DNA of 64,000 nucleotides. Source: Linnemannia schmuckeri (lineage: Eukaryota; Mortierellomycota; Mortierellomycetes; Mortierellales; Mortierellaceae). Each line of letters begins with the position of its first letter. The stretch's first letter is position 1. The notes beneath the pieces were generated by a model. It did not search any database and had not been told where the DNA came from. It saw only the letters and a program-made list of their open reading frames with translations. The stretch is from assembly GCA_029449235.1 (NCBI GenBank), contig JANATG010000005.1:1-64000 (forward strand), read 5' to 3'. Made by a program: the position numbers and the translations under genes. This document shows positions 1-11,328 of the stretch, piece by piece.

Positions 1-217
1 CTAAAAAAACCCTAAAAAAACCCTAAAAAAACCCTAAAAAACCCTAAAAAAACCCTAAAAAAAACCCTAAAAACCCTAAAAAACCCTAAAAAACCCTAAA
101 AACCCTAAAAAACCCTAAAAAAACCCTAAAAAACCCTAAAAAAACCCTAAAAAACCCTAAAAAAACCCTAAAAAACCCTAAAAAACCCTAAAAAACCCTA
201 AAAAACCCTAAAAAACC
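1..217. repeat. Telomeric repeat tract, C-rich strand
   Basis: About 20 tandem units of CCCTA followed by more A, with the A run varying (total five to eight A) between neighbouring units. On the other strand this reads T5-8 AGGG. The C-rich strand at the 5' end of the window is the orientation expected at a left chromosome end. The tract ends at 217, immediately against the inverted repeat of the next element. The repeat differs from the TTAGGG usual in fungi. Confidence 0.95.
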
Positions 218-444
218 TAGTCTCGACCCAGTCCTTCAAGATTTCGAGACTGCGAATTTCATTCCCAAAGAGTATCTTCATCATAGAAGGTCTGGAAGAA
301 ATGAAGGTGTGTGTCAAGGGGTAGTCCCCTCTCAATTTTGTGCCCCAAACCTTCCTTTTTGGGACGAAACTCATAAGTCACGTGGCATACCATTGGATGC
401 TGACATGTGCTGCATCAGCATTGTGGTCATCATCTTCCTCTGCA
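218..444 (+). repeat. Left terminal inverted repeat
   Basis: Starts TAGTCTCGACCC next to the telomere tract. It is the reverse complement of 6177-6403, with mismatches near the outer end (CTCGACC against CTCAACC) and near the inner end (CCTCTGCA against CCTTTGCA). Confidence 0.93.
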
Positions 445-554
445 TTACAATAAACCTCTTGCTTTTACTTCTCTCACGCTCATACGTACTTTAGTTACCG
501 TATACTTTCCATCTCTGGTACTCCCACTCTTCCGCTTTGCCAGCTGAATCAATA

Positions 555-3500
555 ATGAGCAGAAGAAAGACCCGTAAGTTAAGGGAGAACACATATTTTC
601 TATACTGTTTCATTATGCTTTTACTGCCTCGCTTACCATGTATTTCATGCTTTATGTCCTGATGCGTTACTTCAAGATCAAGAATCTGGCGCGCCTCCGG
701 CAAAAAAACCTCGATCAAGTAGAGCTAAAAATGGCCTGGACCATCAGCGCGTTTTCCAAGGCAGCGGAAGAGCCTTGCAAATGCAATTCCCAAATCCGAA
801 TCAAAGAACATACCTCAAAGCTCAAGGTCGACCGCGCCAGCCCCTCCATTTACGCCCTGGAGAAGCTACTATTGATATATCTGGTCTTGGTTCGTGTCCT
901 ACCTTGCATTCGTTAATGTCTCAAACCATGCCTCAAGGTTGTAGTGGCGAATCGCTGCCCCAGGTTCAAGCTGGACCGGACTGTGGTTTTAACGACATCA
1001 CCAATGGGCACTCTCAAGTCCAAAGCCATGTCCCACAACTCGGATCTCACGGTGAACCTGCCCATGACAGGGTTGCTTTAGATGACTCTGCTCAGGATGA
1101 ACCTGCCCATGATGGGCTTGCTCCAGATAGTTCTGCTCAGGGTGAACCTGCCCAAGTTAGGCCTGACCAGGTTGAACCGCCCTTGGAAGTACCGCTCCCA
1201 TCCTTTGAGGACGCGATTCGTGACTTTGACGACAGTTTGGTCCTCATCTTTGTTGTCTTCAAGTTAAAGAAGATGTCCTTGCGGTCGTTCTTATTTGATC
1301 TTCTTGAGAGTGAGCATCCATACATCATACATCAAGTGACAATGTTTTTCGGCAAGGGCATCGCTGCTGAACTACTAGGGAAGTGGCAGCTGTACTGTCG
1401 TCACAAGAGCACCTGGGATGGGCATTTGGCCCGCGCCGCCGCCAACTATGCTACCGACCGAATGCAGAAGGAATTTAGAGGATTCTTGGCTCTGAAAGAA
1501 GATGTTCCGGAGCCGGATGAAGATGTAGGTACGGCGACACTCCAGCAGAAGCGCAAGCGTTTTGACGATCTAGAGATCGTTGCCGAGGATTTAGGGCTCA
1601 CACTCAGCGCCGAAGAGCGAACATTCTATGGGGCTGTTGCCAAAGGATCAGAATCCGCCAACTCGGGAGTAGAAGTTATGTCTGAGGAAATTGAGCTGGA
1701 GGCTGGACCGGGAATTGTTGATGAGGAAATTGGAGTTGAACGTGTCAGTCAGGGATCAGGCATCGCTTCTCGAGAATCAGAAGCTCCGAGTCAAATGGCA
1801 ACAGCCACTTCTGCCAGTCTTTTACCAGGAAGCTCAGACCAGTGGATAAAATTTGCATCGGAATTCTCAGTCAACGAGTCGGGATCCGCTTCCGGAGCAC
1901 GAGTGCAAGGGCCAGGACCTGCACCCGACAAATCAGGGCTCACACCCCAGGCCAAAAGTGTCGTCAGCGAAAGGCCAACTCACGTCCGAATAAATAGGCA
2001 GCTTGTCAAGGACCTGAAAAGAAGTTCGACAAAGTCTTTTTTTCGAAGGCCAGCGGTGACTATGACGCAGGAGGAAGCTAAATCGTTTTCGTTTGACGGT
2101 ATCCACGAACGACTTGAGTCCAAGGCGCCAATATTTCACCACACCTTGCGCCGACTGATGAATTTTCAGACTGCTCCGTTGAGTATCAAGAGCCTGGACC
2201 CTGTGCACGATATCGAATCAAGGACAGCAATTGTCGGAACCCTCGCCAGCATGATTATGCACTGTCAAAGTCAAAGACTCAACTACTTCCAAAGGGTTAT
2301 GGGAATCTTCTTCCATGCTTCCGGCTGTTCCAAGGATGTCATTAACACTCTTGCCAAGGCTCATATCTGCGTCTCATACGACTCAACGCTGGCTGCCATC
2401 GGTGCTTTGACAGAGGATGCTATCGGAATTGTCCGGGAAGCCGTACTGAAGAACAGCTGGTATATTATCTACGACAACATCAATTTGTTTATGACTGTCA
2501 CTGATCAGCGAGTCGACAATGCCGATACTCAAATAAATGGTGCTACTGCAACCATTGTGCCTGGCAAAGACCTCGGAGCTGCGGACAAGCCCTATAATCC
2601 ACAAGCAACACTGACGTTGGACGACTTCTTGCCTGATGACCAAGCTGTGAAGGATGCCGCGGTCGCTTCTCGATTTTACCTCGTCGATGCACTCCAAAGA
2701 CACCACAACACATACAAGCGTATATCTATGCCTCCTATTCGGGAAATCCGGTCTCTTCCACTCGAGCAATCCGTAACATATCCTATCCCTGCGATGGAGA
2801 TCGACCAGTCAAGCGTGGAGGGCAACCTTGAAATCCTCAAGTTCATTATCGCATGCACACTTGTCTTGCCCGCAACCTATTTCGATAACGGAAAGAGAAT
2901 CATTGTTGGAGGAGATCAATTGTCGGTGTCAAGGGTTGGGGCCGTCAAGAGGTGTGTGGACGATGATGTCACAGCGTTCGATCGGATGGAGTGGGCTCTT
3001 CCCGCGTTGCAGCTATTTCATTTGCAGATGAACCTCTGCAGTTTGATTGTAAAGACCTATTTCGGAGAATCCGACAAGCCAGGATCGTTGTCGTTCTATG
3101 TTGCCAGGCTGAAAAGGAAGCGTATTTCTGAGGGCTCGTCAAGTTTTCATGCTGCCGATGAACTTTTGAGAAACGTTTTCGATGGCATGGTTTTACGGTT
3201 ATGGAAGGAGGAGCTTAAAATCGATTCGTCAAAGACTCTCGACGCGTTGGGGGCAAGCCAGGATACGACCACGATGCTCAACCAAGTCTCCACAGCTGCC
3301 GAGGTTATACGAGCCCGATACCTTGTCCGCCCAGAAGCGAACAGGAAAGCTTACGGTAATGCGAATACGAATGCGGCGTTGTTTATCCGAGATATGCTGG
3401 TTTACATCGAGCTGGGCGATGCTATCAAGCAAGGTGATGTTGGGCGCATTGAGGCAGTCTTGGTGCCAATCACCGTCATGTTTCAAGCTGGTGGAACAAA

Positions 3501-4449
3501 GAACTATGCGAACCTGCTTTTGCGACTTGCCTTCGATATTCGCCATACCTGGACTGAGCTGCGAACGGATGCTATATTCTCATCATGGCTTGTCAACACT
3601 ACAGGAAAAGCTGGCGGTTGGATTCCTTCAGATCTTTACCAGGAGCACAACAATCTATACACCAAGGTTCGATATGCGGCCAAGGGAAGCAACAGAACTT
3701 TTGCGAACATGAGCCAGGATTCGTCGGTGAATTGTCGTACATATGGAGTCATCAAAGCTAATGTGACAAAGGCGTTTGGCGTGTCACATAATAGCGGTTT
3801 CCACTCGACAGTGTCTGCGGCTAAGGATGTTGGTCGGGTGGTTCAGTCTTTGGAGGAACGAGGCGTTCTTGGAATCAACACTCGACCAGCGAAGGATCAC
3901 ATAATAACACCTGCGAAGGACTTGTACTTCCTTGGGCAGAAAAATATGATCAAAGGAGACTTGGAATCATTTCATCAAAGCATTGGGAGATTCCATCGCA
4001 ATGATCAAGACCAAGGCTCGAGCAGTGAGTACGATGACAGCTCCATCTTGGGGGATATCAAAACTAGATTTGAACAGAAGGTGGACGGGGAGCAGGATGA
4101 CAACGAGGAGCTGGGCGGGTTCACTGAGAGCGAGACAGATCACGATACGGATTTTAGTGGAGAAGGTGGGGATAACGAGGTTAGCTCAGATGAAGAGTTG
4201 GAGATTACACAGGAGAATGCCGATGATATGGTGGATATTGCTCGAGAGATGAGAAAAGTCGACATCAATTCCGATGCAAGCGATGAGGAAGCCATAGAAG
4301 AAATTCTCGTTCGAGCAACCCGTGACTACATTGCCGAGGTCGACGAAGACGAGGACGACGATGGAGCTAGTACTTGCAGCTGCGAAGACCCAAAAGACCC
4401 CTTCATCGACCATAAACATTGCAAACATTTTCGTAACTTTGAGGAATAA
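555..4449 (+). CDS. Large DUF6589-like protein of the TIR element, possible transposase
   Basis: The long open frame runs to TAA at 4447-4449. The 5' end is modelled as exon 1 at 555-573, donor GTAAGT at 574, acceptor TTCAAG ending at 676, and exon 2 from 677. This gives about 1263 aa, with a basic nuclear-localisation-like stretch (PPAKKPR) at the start of exon 2. The conserved region matches what I recall of the fungal DUF6589 family: YDN (Asp at 2473) followed by a DQRVDN segment and NG, GGDQL (Asp at 2914), FHLQMN (3016-3033), NYANLLLRL, and QEHNN (Glu at 3643). Those three acidic residues could form an RNase H-like DDE site, but this is inference. The C-terminal 130 residues are strongly acidic and end with several Cys and His. 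The function of the family is not established to my knowledge. If the intron is wrong, the first in-frame ATG is at 781. Confidence 0.75.
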
Positions 4450-4513
4450 ATAAATAGAAATGCATTTTTTTTGTTTTTATTTTTCCCTCTTCTTTCTATG
4501 GTTTCCAATGCTT
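4450..4513. terminator. Shared convergent 3' end
   Basis: Only 64 bp separate the stop codons of the two convergent genes. AATAAATAAAT overlaps the plus-strand stop, and the minus strand carries AAAAATAAAA, so poly(A) signals for both genes overlap here. Confidence 0.5.
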
Positions 4514-6214
4514 TTACGAGGATGACATCCGTTGGTCTTCGTTGAGCTTGATCAGAAGCTTAGCTAGTAGACTGTCGTGCTTGTTGTGGAGTCGCCATTT
4601 GATGATCGATCGAAGGGACTCTCGTCCTGTAACATGCTTGCATTTCTTAGCAAGCTTGGCAACAGTATTGTCGTCCATAAGAGCAGCTTCCATCATTTGA
4701 AGGTCCCGATTCATGTAGTACCTCCTGTACACAACACTCCTCCAAGACAATATCAGCCTTCTGGCAAGGGCTAAATGCGCGGGTGTTGGGGCTGCAATCC
4801 TAGGTGTTGGCGGTGTATGATTCTGTAAGATAAGAGGAGGTGGAGCTGGGGAGCATAGGTCGCAGCAATTTTTATGCCTTGTTTGTATATTGCCAAAAAC
4901 ATTGTTGAGGATCTGCCGTCGACAAGTTGTAGTCTCAATAAACTTTTTGATATCCGGGTCGCCTGTGGGAGTTGATGTTGTTGTCATGTTGGTGTTCCCG
5001 CAGTTGGCTTTGTCGATCCTGCCTTTAGCTTTATTCCTGTGACTCGTCAGGAGAATCGCATGACCTTGCATGGTCACATCACGCGCAGCTCGGCCAAAGC
5101 GCTGAACAAGACATGATATAGTAGACGGTTCTTTGAACTGGATGACACGGACAACATCGTCAATATCGCATCCCATTCCTGCAGCCTCAGTTGATAGCAA
5201 GATTTTGATCCTGCCTTCTCGGAAGTGCTTTAGAGTGGTAGACTTGTACTCGTCGGTATAAAGCGAATGAAAGGATTTGATGATGTCCCGCTGGTCGTTA
5301 GCGACTGTGCCCCTCAGGCTCCGCAGGTAATCCCGCACGTCCTGTACATCATTTCGGCTGTCGAAATAAATGATGGTTTTTTGGATGTCATCCAAGAGAA
5401 AATCGAACGCCTGGAATATGTTCTGGTGTGGCAGGAATCGAACCTCAAGCCTGACATTTGGACGGTTGTTGCCGACGTTGTAAACTGGGACGTTGTTGCA
5501 GAACCTAATGCTCTGTTTGATCTCACGCAGAATCGGAACAGGGAGAGTAGCGGACATAGCTACAAACGCGACATGGGCTGGGGCTATTCCACGGAGCTCT
5601 CCGAGACGAGCATAGGCCTTACGGAAGTCCTTGCCCCATGAGCTAACACAATGGGTCTCATCAATAACGATCGCCTGTAGTCTCTCTCGCCATCCAGGCA
5701 TGCCCCAGAGACTGTCCATAGGAGTTTTCCCTCGACCGCCGCTTTTGCCGACACTCAGGATGCTCTCCGGCGTCATAAAAACAGCATGGAACTCGCCTCT
5801 ATCCAACCGACGTAGTAGTCCGGCATCGATTCTTTGCGAGCTATCAAGACAGATGGACTTGAAGCCGTAGACCTGGAGTTTTTCTTGCTGCTCACGCATC
5901 AGTGCCAATAACGGGGATATAACAACAATAGTTCGGTCTTCCCATAGAGCCAGTGGAAGGAAATAAACGAGCGACTTGCCCCAACCACATCCCGCAATAA
6001 GTATACAATCCTCACCCCGACCGATATGCCTGACGACCATGAGCTGCATCTCTTTGACGAAGACCTCGAAGACGTCCTCACATCGCTTCCGACAATCAAT
6101 GGGGAGAGACAAAATTGCCATGACAACAACGAGCGCTGTGCAAAAGAACCGAAGACGTGAGCTGACAGTGGTTTGGTGCAAAGGAAGATGATGACCACAA
6201 TGCTGATGCAGCAC
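4514..6214 (-). CDS. RecQ-family DNA helicase (telomere-linked helicase type)
   Basis: The frame encodes up to 566 aa. ATP-dependent 3'-5' helicase motifs appear in order: Walker A GCGWGKS (residues 75-81), motif II DETH followed by CVSSWGKDFR (185-197), motif III SATLP (221-225), and motif VI QRFGRAARD (371-379). C431 in CRRQI with C450, C451 and C454 in CCDLC resembles the RecQ zinc-binding subdomain. No HRDC domain is evident, and the last 110 residues are a basic helical tail. The first Met lies inside the right TIR; Met32 (6121) lies just inside the TIR and is an equally likely start. Related helicases are common at fungal chromosome ends, where they are thought to act in telomere recombination. 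Its place inside a TIR element suggests a role in mobility or end maintenance of that element (inference). Confidence 0.9.
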   Translation of the reverse strand: MLHQHCGHHLPLHQTTVSSRLRFFCTALVVVMAILSLPIDCRKRCEDVFEVFVKEMQLMVVRHIGRGEDCILIAGCGWGKSLVYFLPLALWEDRTIVVISPLLALMREQQEKLQVYGFKSICLDSSQRIDAGLLRRLDRGEFHAVFMTPESILSVGKSGGRGKTPMDSLWGMPGWRERLQAIVIDETHCVSSWGKDFRKAYARLGELRGIAPAHVAFVAMSATLPVPILREIKQSIRFCNNVPVYNVGNNRPNVRLEVRFLPHQNIFQAFDFLLDDIQKTIIYFDSRNDVQDVRDYLRSLRGTVANDQRDIIKSFHSLYTDEYKSTTLKHFREGRIKILLSTEAAGMGCDIDDVVRVIQFKEPSTISCLVQRFGRAARDVTMQGHAILLTSHRNKAKGRIDKANCGNTNMTTTSTPTGDPDIKKFIETTTCRRQILNNVFGNIQTRHKNCCDLCSPAPPPLILQNHTPPTPRIAAPTPAHLALARRLILSWRSVVYRRYYMNRDLQMMEAALMDDNTVAKLAKKCKHVTGRESLRSIIKWRLHNKHDSLLAKLLIKLNEDQRMSSS

Positions 6215-6403
6215 ATGTCAGCATCCAATGGTATGCCACGTGACTTATGAGTTTCGTCCCAAAAAGGAAGGTTTGGGGCACAAAATTGAGAGGGGACTAC
6301 CCCTTGACACACACCTTCATTTCTTCCAGACCTTCTATGATGAAGATACTCTTTGGGAATGAAATTCGCAGTCTCGAAATCTTGAAGGACTGGGTTGAGA
6401 CTA
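6177..6403 (-). repeat. Right terminal inverted repeat
   Basis: Inverted copy of 218-444, ending GAGACTA at 6403. It contains the distal start codon of the helicase frame. A frame that runs from here into the downstream gag remnant is a chance fusion. Confidence 0.93.
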
Positions 6404-6412
6404 TAAAAAACC
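6404..6412. repeat. Telomere-like 9-mer at the inner junction
   Basis: TAAAAAACC, identical to the last nine bases before the left TIR (209-217). It can be read as a 9-bp target duplication or as one leftover telomere unit between the TIR and the truncated gag gene. The following C run belongs equally to the gag sequence. Confidence 0.7.
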
Positions 6413-7392
6413 CCCATCCTAAACCCTTTACCAATGTCCGTGATGGATTTGCCATTATGGAGTTTATTGATGGAATGGAGTTATTCTTCGAAGGTGCTCA
6501 CATTCCCCCTGCAGATCAAATTCACACCACTCTTGCTTTTGCTGGCGCGAAGGTGATCGCGTGGTGGCGTCTGCAGTCTCCTCAATTTGTCAACCCCCTC
6601 TCCTTTTCACAATTTGCAGAGCTTCTTAAAAAGGAATACAGCCCCGCTAATTTCAAAGATCACCTTATCCACCTTGTTATGTCAATGGGCATGACAGGTA
6701 AATTCACATACGACAACGCCTCCGACTATATCACTCTAGCGCGGCAGTACCATCTCCTCCTTACCGGCTACTATCCTACCCCCCAGCATCCCGCCATGGA
6801 GGATATGCTTCGCTCCGCCTTTCTTCATGGTCTTCCCTCCCTCCTTCGACAAATGGTTGAGGTTACAATGACCCACCGTGCCCTCCCTCTCAACGATCTC
6901 TTTGCCATGACAGAACGACACGCCGAAACCCTCACCAACAACTCAACGAATTTCAGCAACCTCCTCTCTGCTAGTGTCACGGCCAACGCCATCCGCGACC
7001 CCAATGCGATGGAGATAGACAACATCAACATTCAACTTAACAACATCAACCGCCAACTCAGCAACATGACCCGCAACTTCAACAACCAAGGCAATAATAA
7101 CAACAATAACGGCTTCCGCAATAACAACAACAATAACAACGGCCCTCGTAACAACTTCAACAATAACAATGGTAACCCCCCTCCCTTAACCCCTCAGGAG
7201 CGCGATTGGTGCAAAAACAACAATGCTTGCCGTCGCTGCCGCCAAATTGGACATTTTGCAGCCGACTGTCACATCTACGGCAACAACAATAGCAACAGTG
7301 GCAATAATAACAATCGTCAAGGCCGATGGGTCTTTCAAGTAGCTGTGGGCGATTCCCCCGAGTCGGGAAAAGCCTCCGACGATCAGGCTTAG
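6411..7392 (+). pseudogene. Family A gag, 5'-truncated (A1)
   Basis: Encodes Gag from the PHPKPFTN segment to the normal TAG at 7390. It keeps the capsid-like region, an Asn-rich linker and the zinc knuckle CRRCRQIGHFAADC. It lacks its own start codon. The frame is open upstream through the TIR, but that extension is not homologous to the intact copies. Confidence 0.9.
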
Positions 7393-10300
7393 TCCAGGAC
7401 TTGGTTGTCGACATTTCCTCCCTTCCTCCTCTGGACAAAGGGAGTGTCTCTCTACCAGAGTTAAGTTACAAGAATAAAAACTCTGCTATCAAAAACACTC
7501 CTCCCTCTACACCTTGTACTCGCACCATCACATCCATATCTGATAGCCCTCACACTCCCTCCTTCTTTCCCCCTCCACCCTCCCACTTTGGCTCATCCAC
7601 CCCCACCTCGCCTCACACCCCCTCCTCACCTACCATTGATTTGACCTCCACTGTCCCCAACACTCACTCCACCTCGGTACCCTCGAATGATGAGTTGCAA
7701 CTCACCGACGACGTATCTGATACCTCGTCTGTTGGTCTGAGCCCATCAGAAGAAGTGGACCTGGACCCACTCTCATCTCCTGCTGCTATAGACCAACCTA
7801 TGTCCAAGCGCAGGGCCAAGCGCTTGCGATACAAGTCTGTCCGCCTACATGCATTCACTGTCGATCAAGCCTCCCGTACTCTTCTGTCATTTGTCGGTAA
7901 TGTGGCTGGTGCCCCTGCTCGAATTTTAATCGATTGTGGTGCGGAGGGCAATGTGATCGCTTCTTCTTTTTGCAAAAAACACTCTCTCCCACGCAACCCT
8001 GGTCCCTCCATCCCCATCATTCTTCCTGACGGCTCCTCCTCCCTCTGCTCATCCACCTCCACCTTTTTCATCAACCGCGACAACTACACCAACACTCTCG
8101 ATGCACTCATTTACCCCCTCTCCAACTACGACCTCATTCTTGGAAAACCTTGGCTTACATCCACCAATCCTCTCATCAACTGGCGCAACAACGACCTTCA
8201 CTTTACTCACAATGGCAACACTGTCCTCTGGCGATGCCGCGGCTCCGACGCCAACTCCATCACCATCCGCTCCAAAGGCAAACTTCTCTCTCATCTTCAC
8301 TTCCACTCACTTGCTTCTCAACCCGGCAACTCCGTCTACCTCGCCCTTGTTAAAATCGCTAAAAAGTCAAACAGCAACAACAACAATGACAAAGACAAAC
8401 CAACCTCACCACCCCTCTCACCAGAAATACATACTATCGTCCATAAGGAGTTTCCCGACGTCTTTCCTTCTTCCCTCCCCTCTGGTCTCCCTCCTGATAG
8501 GGGCGATGCTATGAAGATCGAAACCGATCCGACTGCTGACCCTCCCTTTCGCCCTGTTATTCGTCTTTCGATTGCTGAATTGGATGAACTAAGGAAGCAA
8601 CTCGATGACTTACTGGGCAAAGGCTTTATCAAACCCTCTACTTCTCCCTATGGTGCACCGGTGCTATTTGTCAAAAAGAAAGATGGTTCCTTGCGTATGT
8701 GTGTGGACTATAGAGGCCTTAATCGCATTACAAAGAAGAATCGCCACCCCCTCCCCCGCATCGATGAGCTTATCGACCGCTTCAGAGGTGCCCGCTACTT
8801 TACAAAACTGGATCTACTCTCTGGTTATCATCAACAACGTATTGCTGAGGAGGACACCCACAAAACAGCGTTTAGGTGTCGCTATGGTCATTTTGAGTTT
8901 AACGTGGTCCCTTTTGGGTTAACAAATGCACCGGCGTCCTTTTCTAATATGATGCTACGAGTATTAGATCCTGTCCTCGACAAGTGGGTTGTTGTCTACC
9001 TCGACGACATCCTCATCTACTCCCGCACCGAAGCCGAGCACCTACAACACCTTCGGTCTGTCCTGACGCTCCTCCGCAAGCACGGTCTCTATGCCAAATT
9101 GAGCAAATGCTCTTTTATGCAAGAACAAACCGAGTTTCTTGGCCACGTCATCTCCAAGGACGGCATCCATACAAGCGCCGGTCTCGTCCGTGCCATTCGT
9201 GAATGGCCCCGACCTCAAAAGCAGAAGGATGTTCAGCAATTCGTTGGCCTTGCACAGTTTTACCATCAGTATATCGCTAACTTCGCGGAAATCGCTCTAC
9301 CATTGACCGCTCTCCTAGGTGAAGGCACTCCTTTTTCTTGGTCTCAGGAACAGGAAGTGGCGTTTACAACTCTCAAGGAGGCGATCAGTAAAGCACCCGT
9401 GCTTAGAATCTTCGACCCCGACCTACTCACCACCGTCGAAACTGATGCCTCTGGATTTGCCCTCGGTGCTGTCCTCTTTTAGACCGACGAGCATGGAGTA
9501 TCACGCCCCGTCGCCTTCACCTCCCGCAAACTTAACTCGGCCGAGCGCAACTACCCAACCCATGAGCAGAAATTACTTGCTGTTGTCCACGTGCTCAAGA
9601 CCTGGAGATTCTACTTGGATGGCTCTCATTTTATTGTTTACACCGACCATGCCACCCTCCAACACTTCCCTACACAACCCAAGCTCACACGTCGCCAGGC
9701 TCGGTGGATGGAGCTGTTGCAGGAATATAACTTCACGTTCAAGTATAAGAAGGGCGCCGACAATATTGTCCCGGATGCCCTGTCTCGCCGACCAGATCAT
9801 CGAGAGTTGAATACCCTCTCAGTACAGATTGACCCCGGGCTCCGGCAGCGCCTGGTAGATGGCTATGAAACGGACCCTCGTCTTAAGCCGATCTACGAAA
9901 GCTGCCTGCAGGGAAGCCCACCAAAAAATTATTTTCTTATTAATGGTGTTCTTTGTGTGCAACGCAATGATCTCTTTCTGGTTTGCATCCCTGCTAACTC
10001 CGATCTCCGTCTTTCCCTTTTACATGATGCCCATGACTCTGCTATAGCTGGTCATTTTGGTTTTGAAAAGACTTACGGTCATCTCCGGTCGCGATTCTTC
10101 TGGCCCACCATGGCCAAGGACGCACAAGAGTACATCCGCACTTGCGAGTCATGTCAACGGAATAAGCCCAGCAACCAGCTCCCTGCTGGCCTCCTACAAC
10201 CACTACCCATCCCAGATCGACCATGGCAGACGGTGACAATGGATTTTATCGGCCCGTTACCCAAGACACCTCGAGGATTCGACTCTGTTACGGTATTCGT

Positions 10301-11306
10301 GGACAAACTCTCAAAGCAGACCCACTTCGTCGCCAGCCATACCTCTGATACCGCCTCACAGGTTGCAAGAATTTTTTTTGACAACGTCTTCCGCCTCCAC
10401 GGTCTCCCTACCACCATTGTCTCCGACAGGGATGCCAAGTTCACTAGCCGCTTCTGGATGGAGCTAAGTCGCCTGCTGGATGTTCACCTTGCAATGTCAA
10501 CAGCATTCCACCCCCAGACAGACGGTCAGACCGAGCACGCCAACCGCATCCTTATCACCATGCTCCGCTCCTTTGTCGACCAACGTCAATCCAACTGGGA
10601 TCTTCTCCTCCCTGCGGCAGAGTTTGCTGTCAACAACGCTATCAACACCTCCTCAGGCGTTACACCATTTTTTTTCAACACTGGCAACCATCCCAATGTC
10701 CCCATGTCCCTGCTGACCCCATCCCCCGGTCCTAATCCCGCGGTCAACAACTTTGTACGATCACAGAGCGAAGCTCTCATTCTGGCCAAGGAAGCCCTTG
10801 CTGCTGCTCAGGAGCGACAAGTTACCGCCGCAGACACCCGTCGCCGCGACCATGACTTCAAGATTGGCGATCAGGTCCTTCTCAACCTCGAGAACATCAC
10901 TCTTCCCGCTGACCGTACCCGCACTTCACAAAAGCTCCTCGCTCGTTTTGCTGGTCCCCACTCCATTGTTGAACAGTTGTCTTCGGTTTCCTTCCGCCTT
11001 GACCTGCCTTCCACTATGAAGATCCATCCAGTTTTTCACGTCGACCGACTCCGCCACTACTACCCATCACCCCCAGCACTCGGATCGCGAACACCAGCAC
11101 GACCACCACCAGAGATCGTCGAGGATGAGGAAGAGTATGAGGTCGAAGGAATAGCGGAGCACAGGATTAACAATAGGCGGCGTGAGTACCTTGTTCAGTG
11201 GCAAGGTTTCCCGCGAGAAGACTGGACATGGGAACCTGAGGATCACTTGGCTCACTGCAAGACGATCCTCAATAAGTACAAGCATGACCATGGCCTTAGG
11301 AGATAG
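7365..11306 (+). pseudogene. Family A pol with premature stop (A1)
   Basis: The -1 frame is entered at slippery site GGGAAAA (7365-7371). Protease (DCGAEGN), reverse transcriptase (YLDD), RNase H, integrase (HHCC zinc finger and DDE) and a C-terminal chromodomain follow. TAG at 9480-9482 replaces the CAG of A3 and ends translation inside RNase H; the same frame stays open afterwards to 11306. Glu to Lys in the HEQEL segment of RNase H is a second probable lesion. Otherwise nearly identical to A3. Confidence 0.92.
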
Positions 11307-11328
11307 GATTTTTTTTAAGAGGGGAAGG

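Larger units (their letters stand above)
218..6403. mobile_element. TIR-bounded subtelomeric element with DUF6589-like and RecQ helicase genes
   Basis: A 6186-bp unit bounded by 227-bp inverted repeats (218-444 and 6177-6403) that differ at about two positions. It holds two convergent genes that fill nearly all the interior. Both outer flanks read TAAAAAACC (209-217 and 6404-6412), which is one telomere unit or a 9-bp target duplication. The near-identical TIRs suggest recent activity or gene conversion. Fungal subtelomeres often hold RecQ-like helicases (TLH type), but those are not normally described as enclosed in TIRs with a second large gene. Calling it a DNA transposon is inference from the TIRs and gene content. 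Confidence 0.8.

Noticed and set aside
6247..6410. Open frame joining the right TIR to the gag remnant as one protein
   Set aside because: The upstream part is TIR sequence and is absent from intact gag copies; the frame is open by chance.
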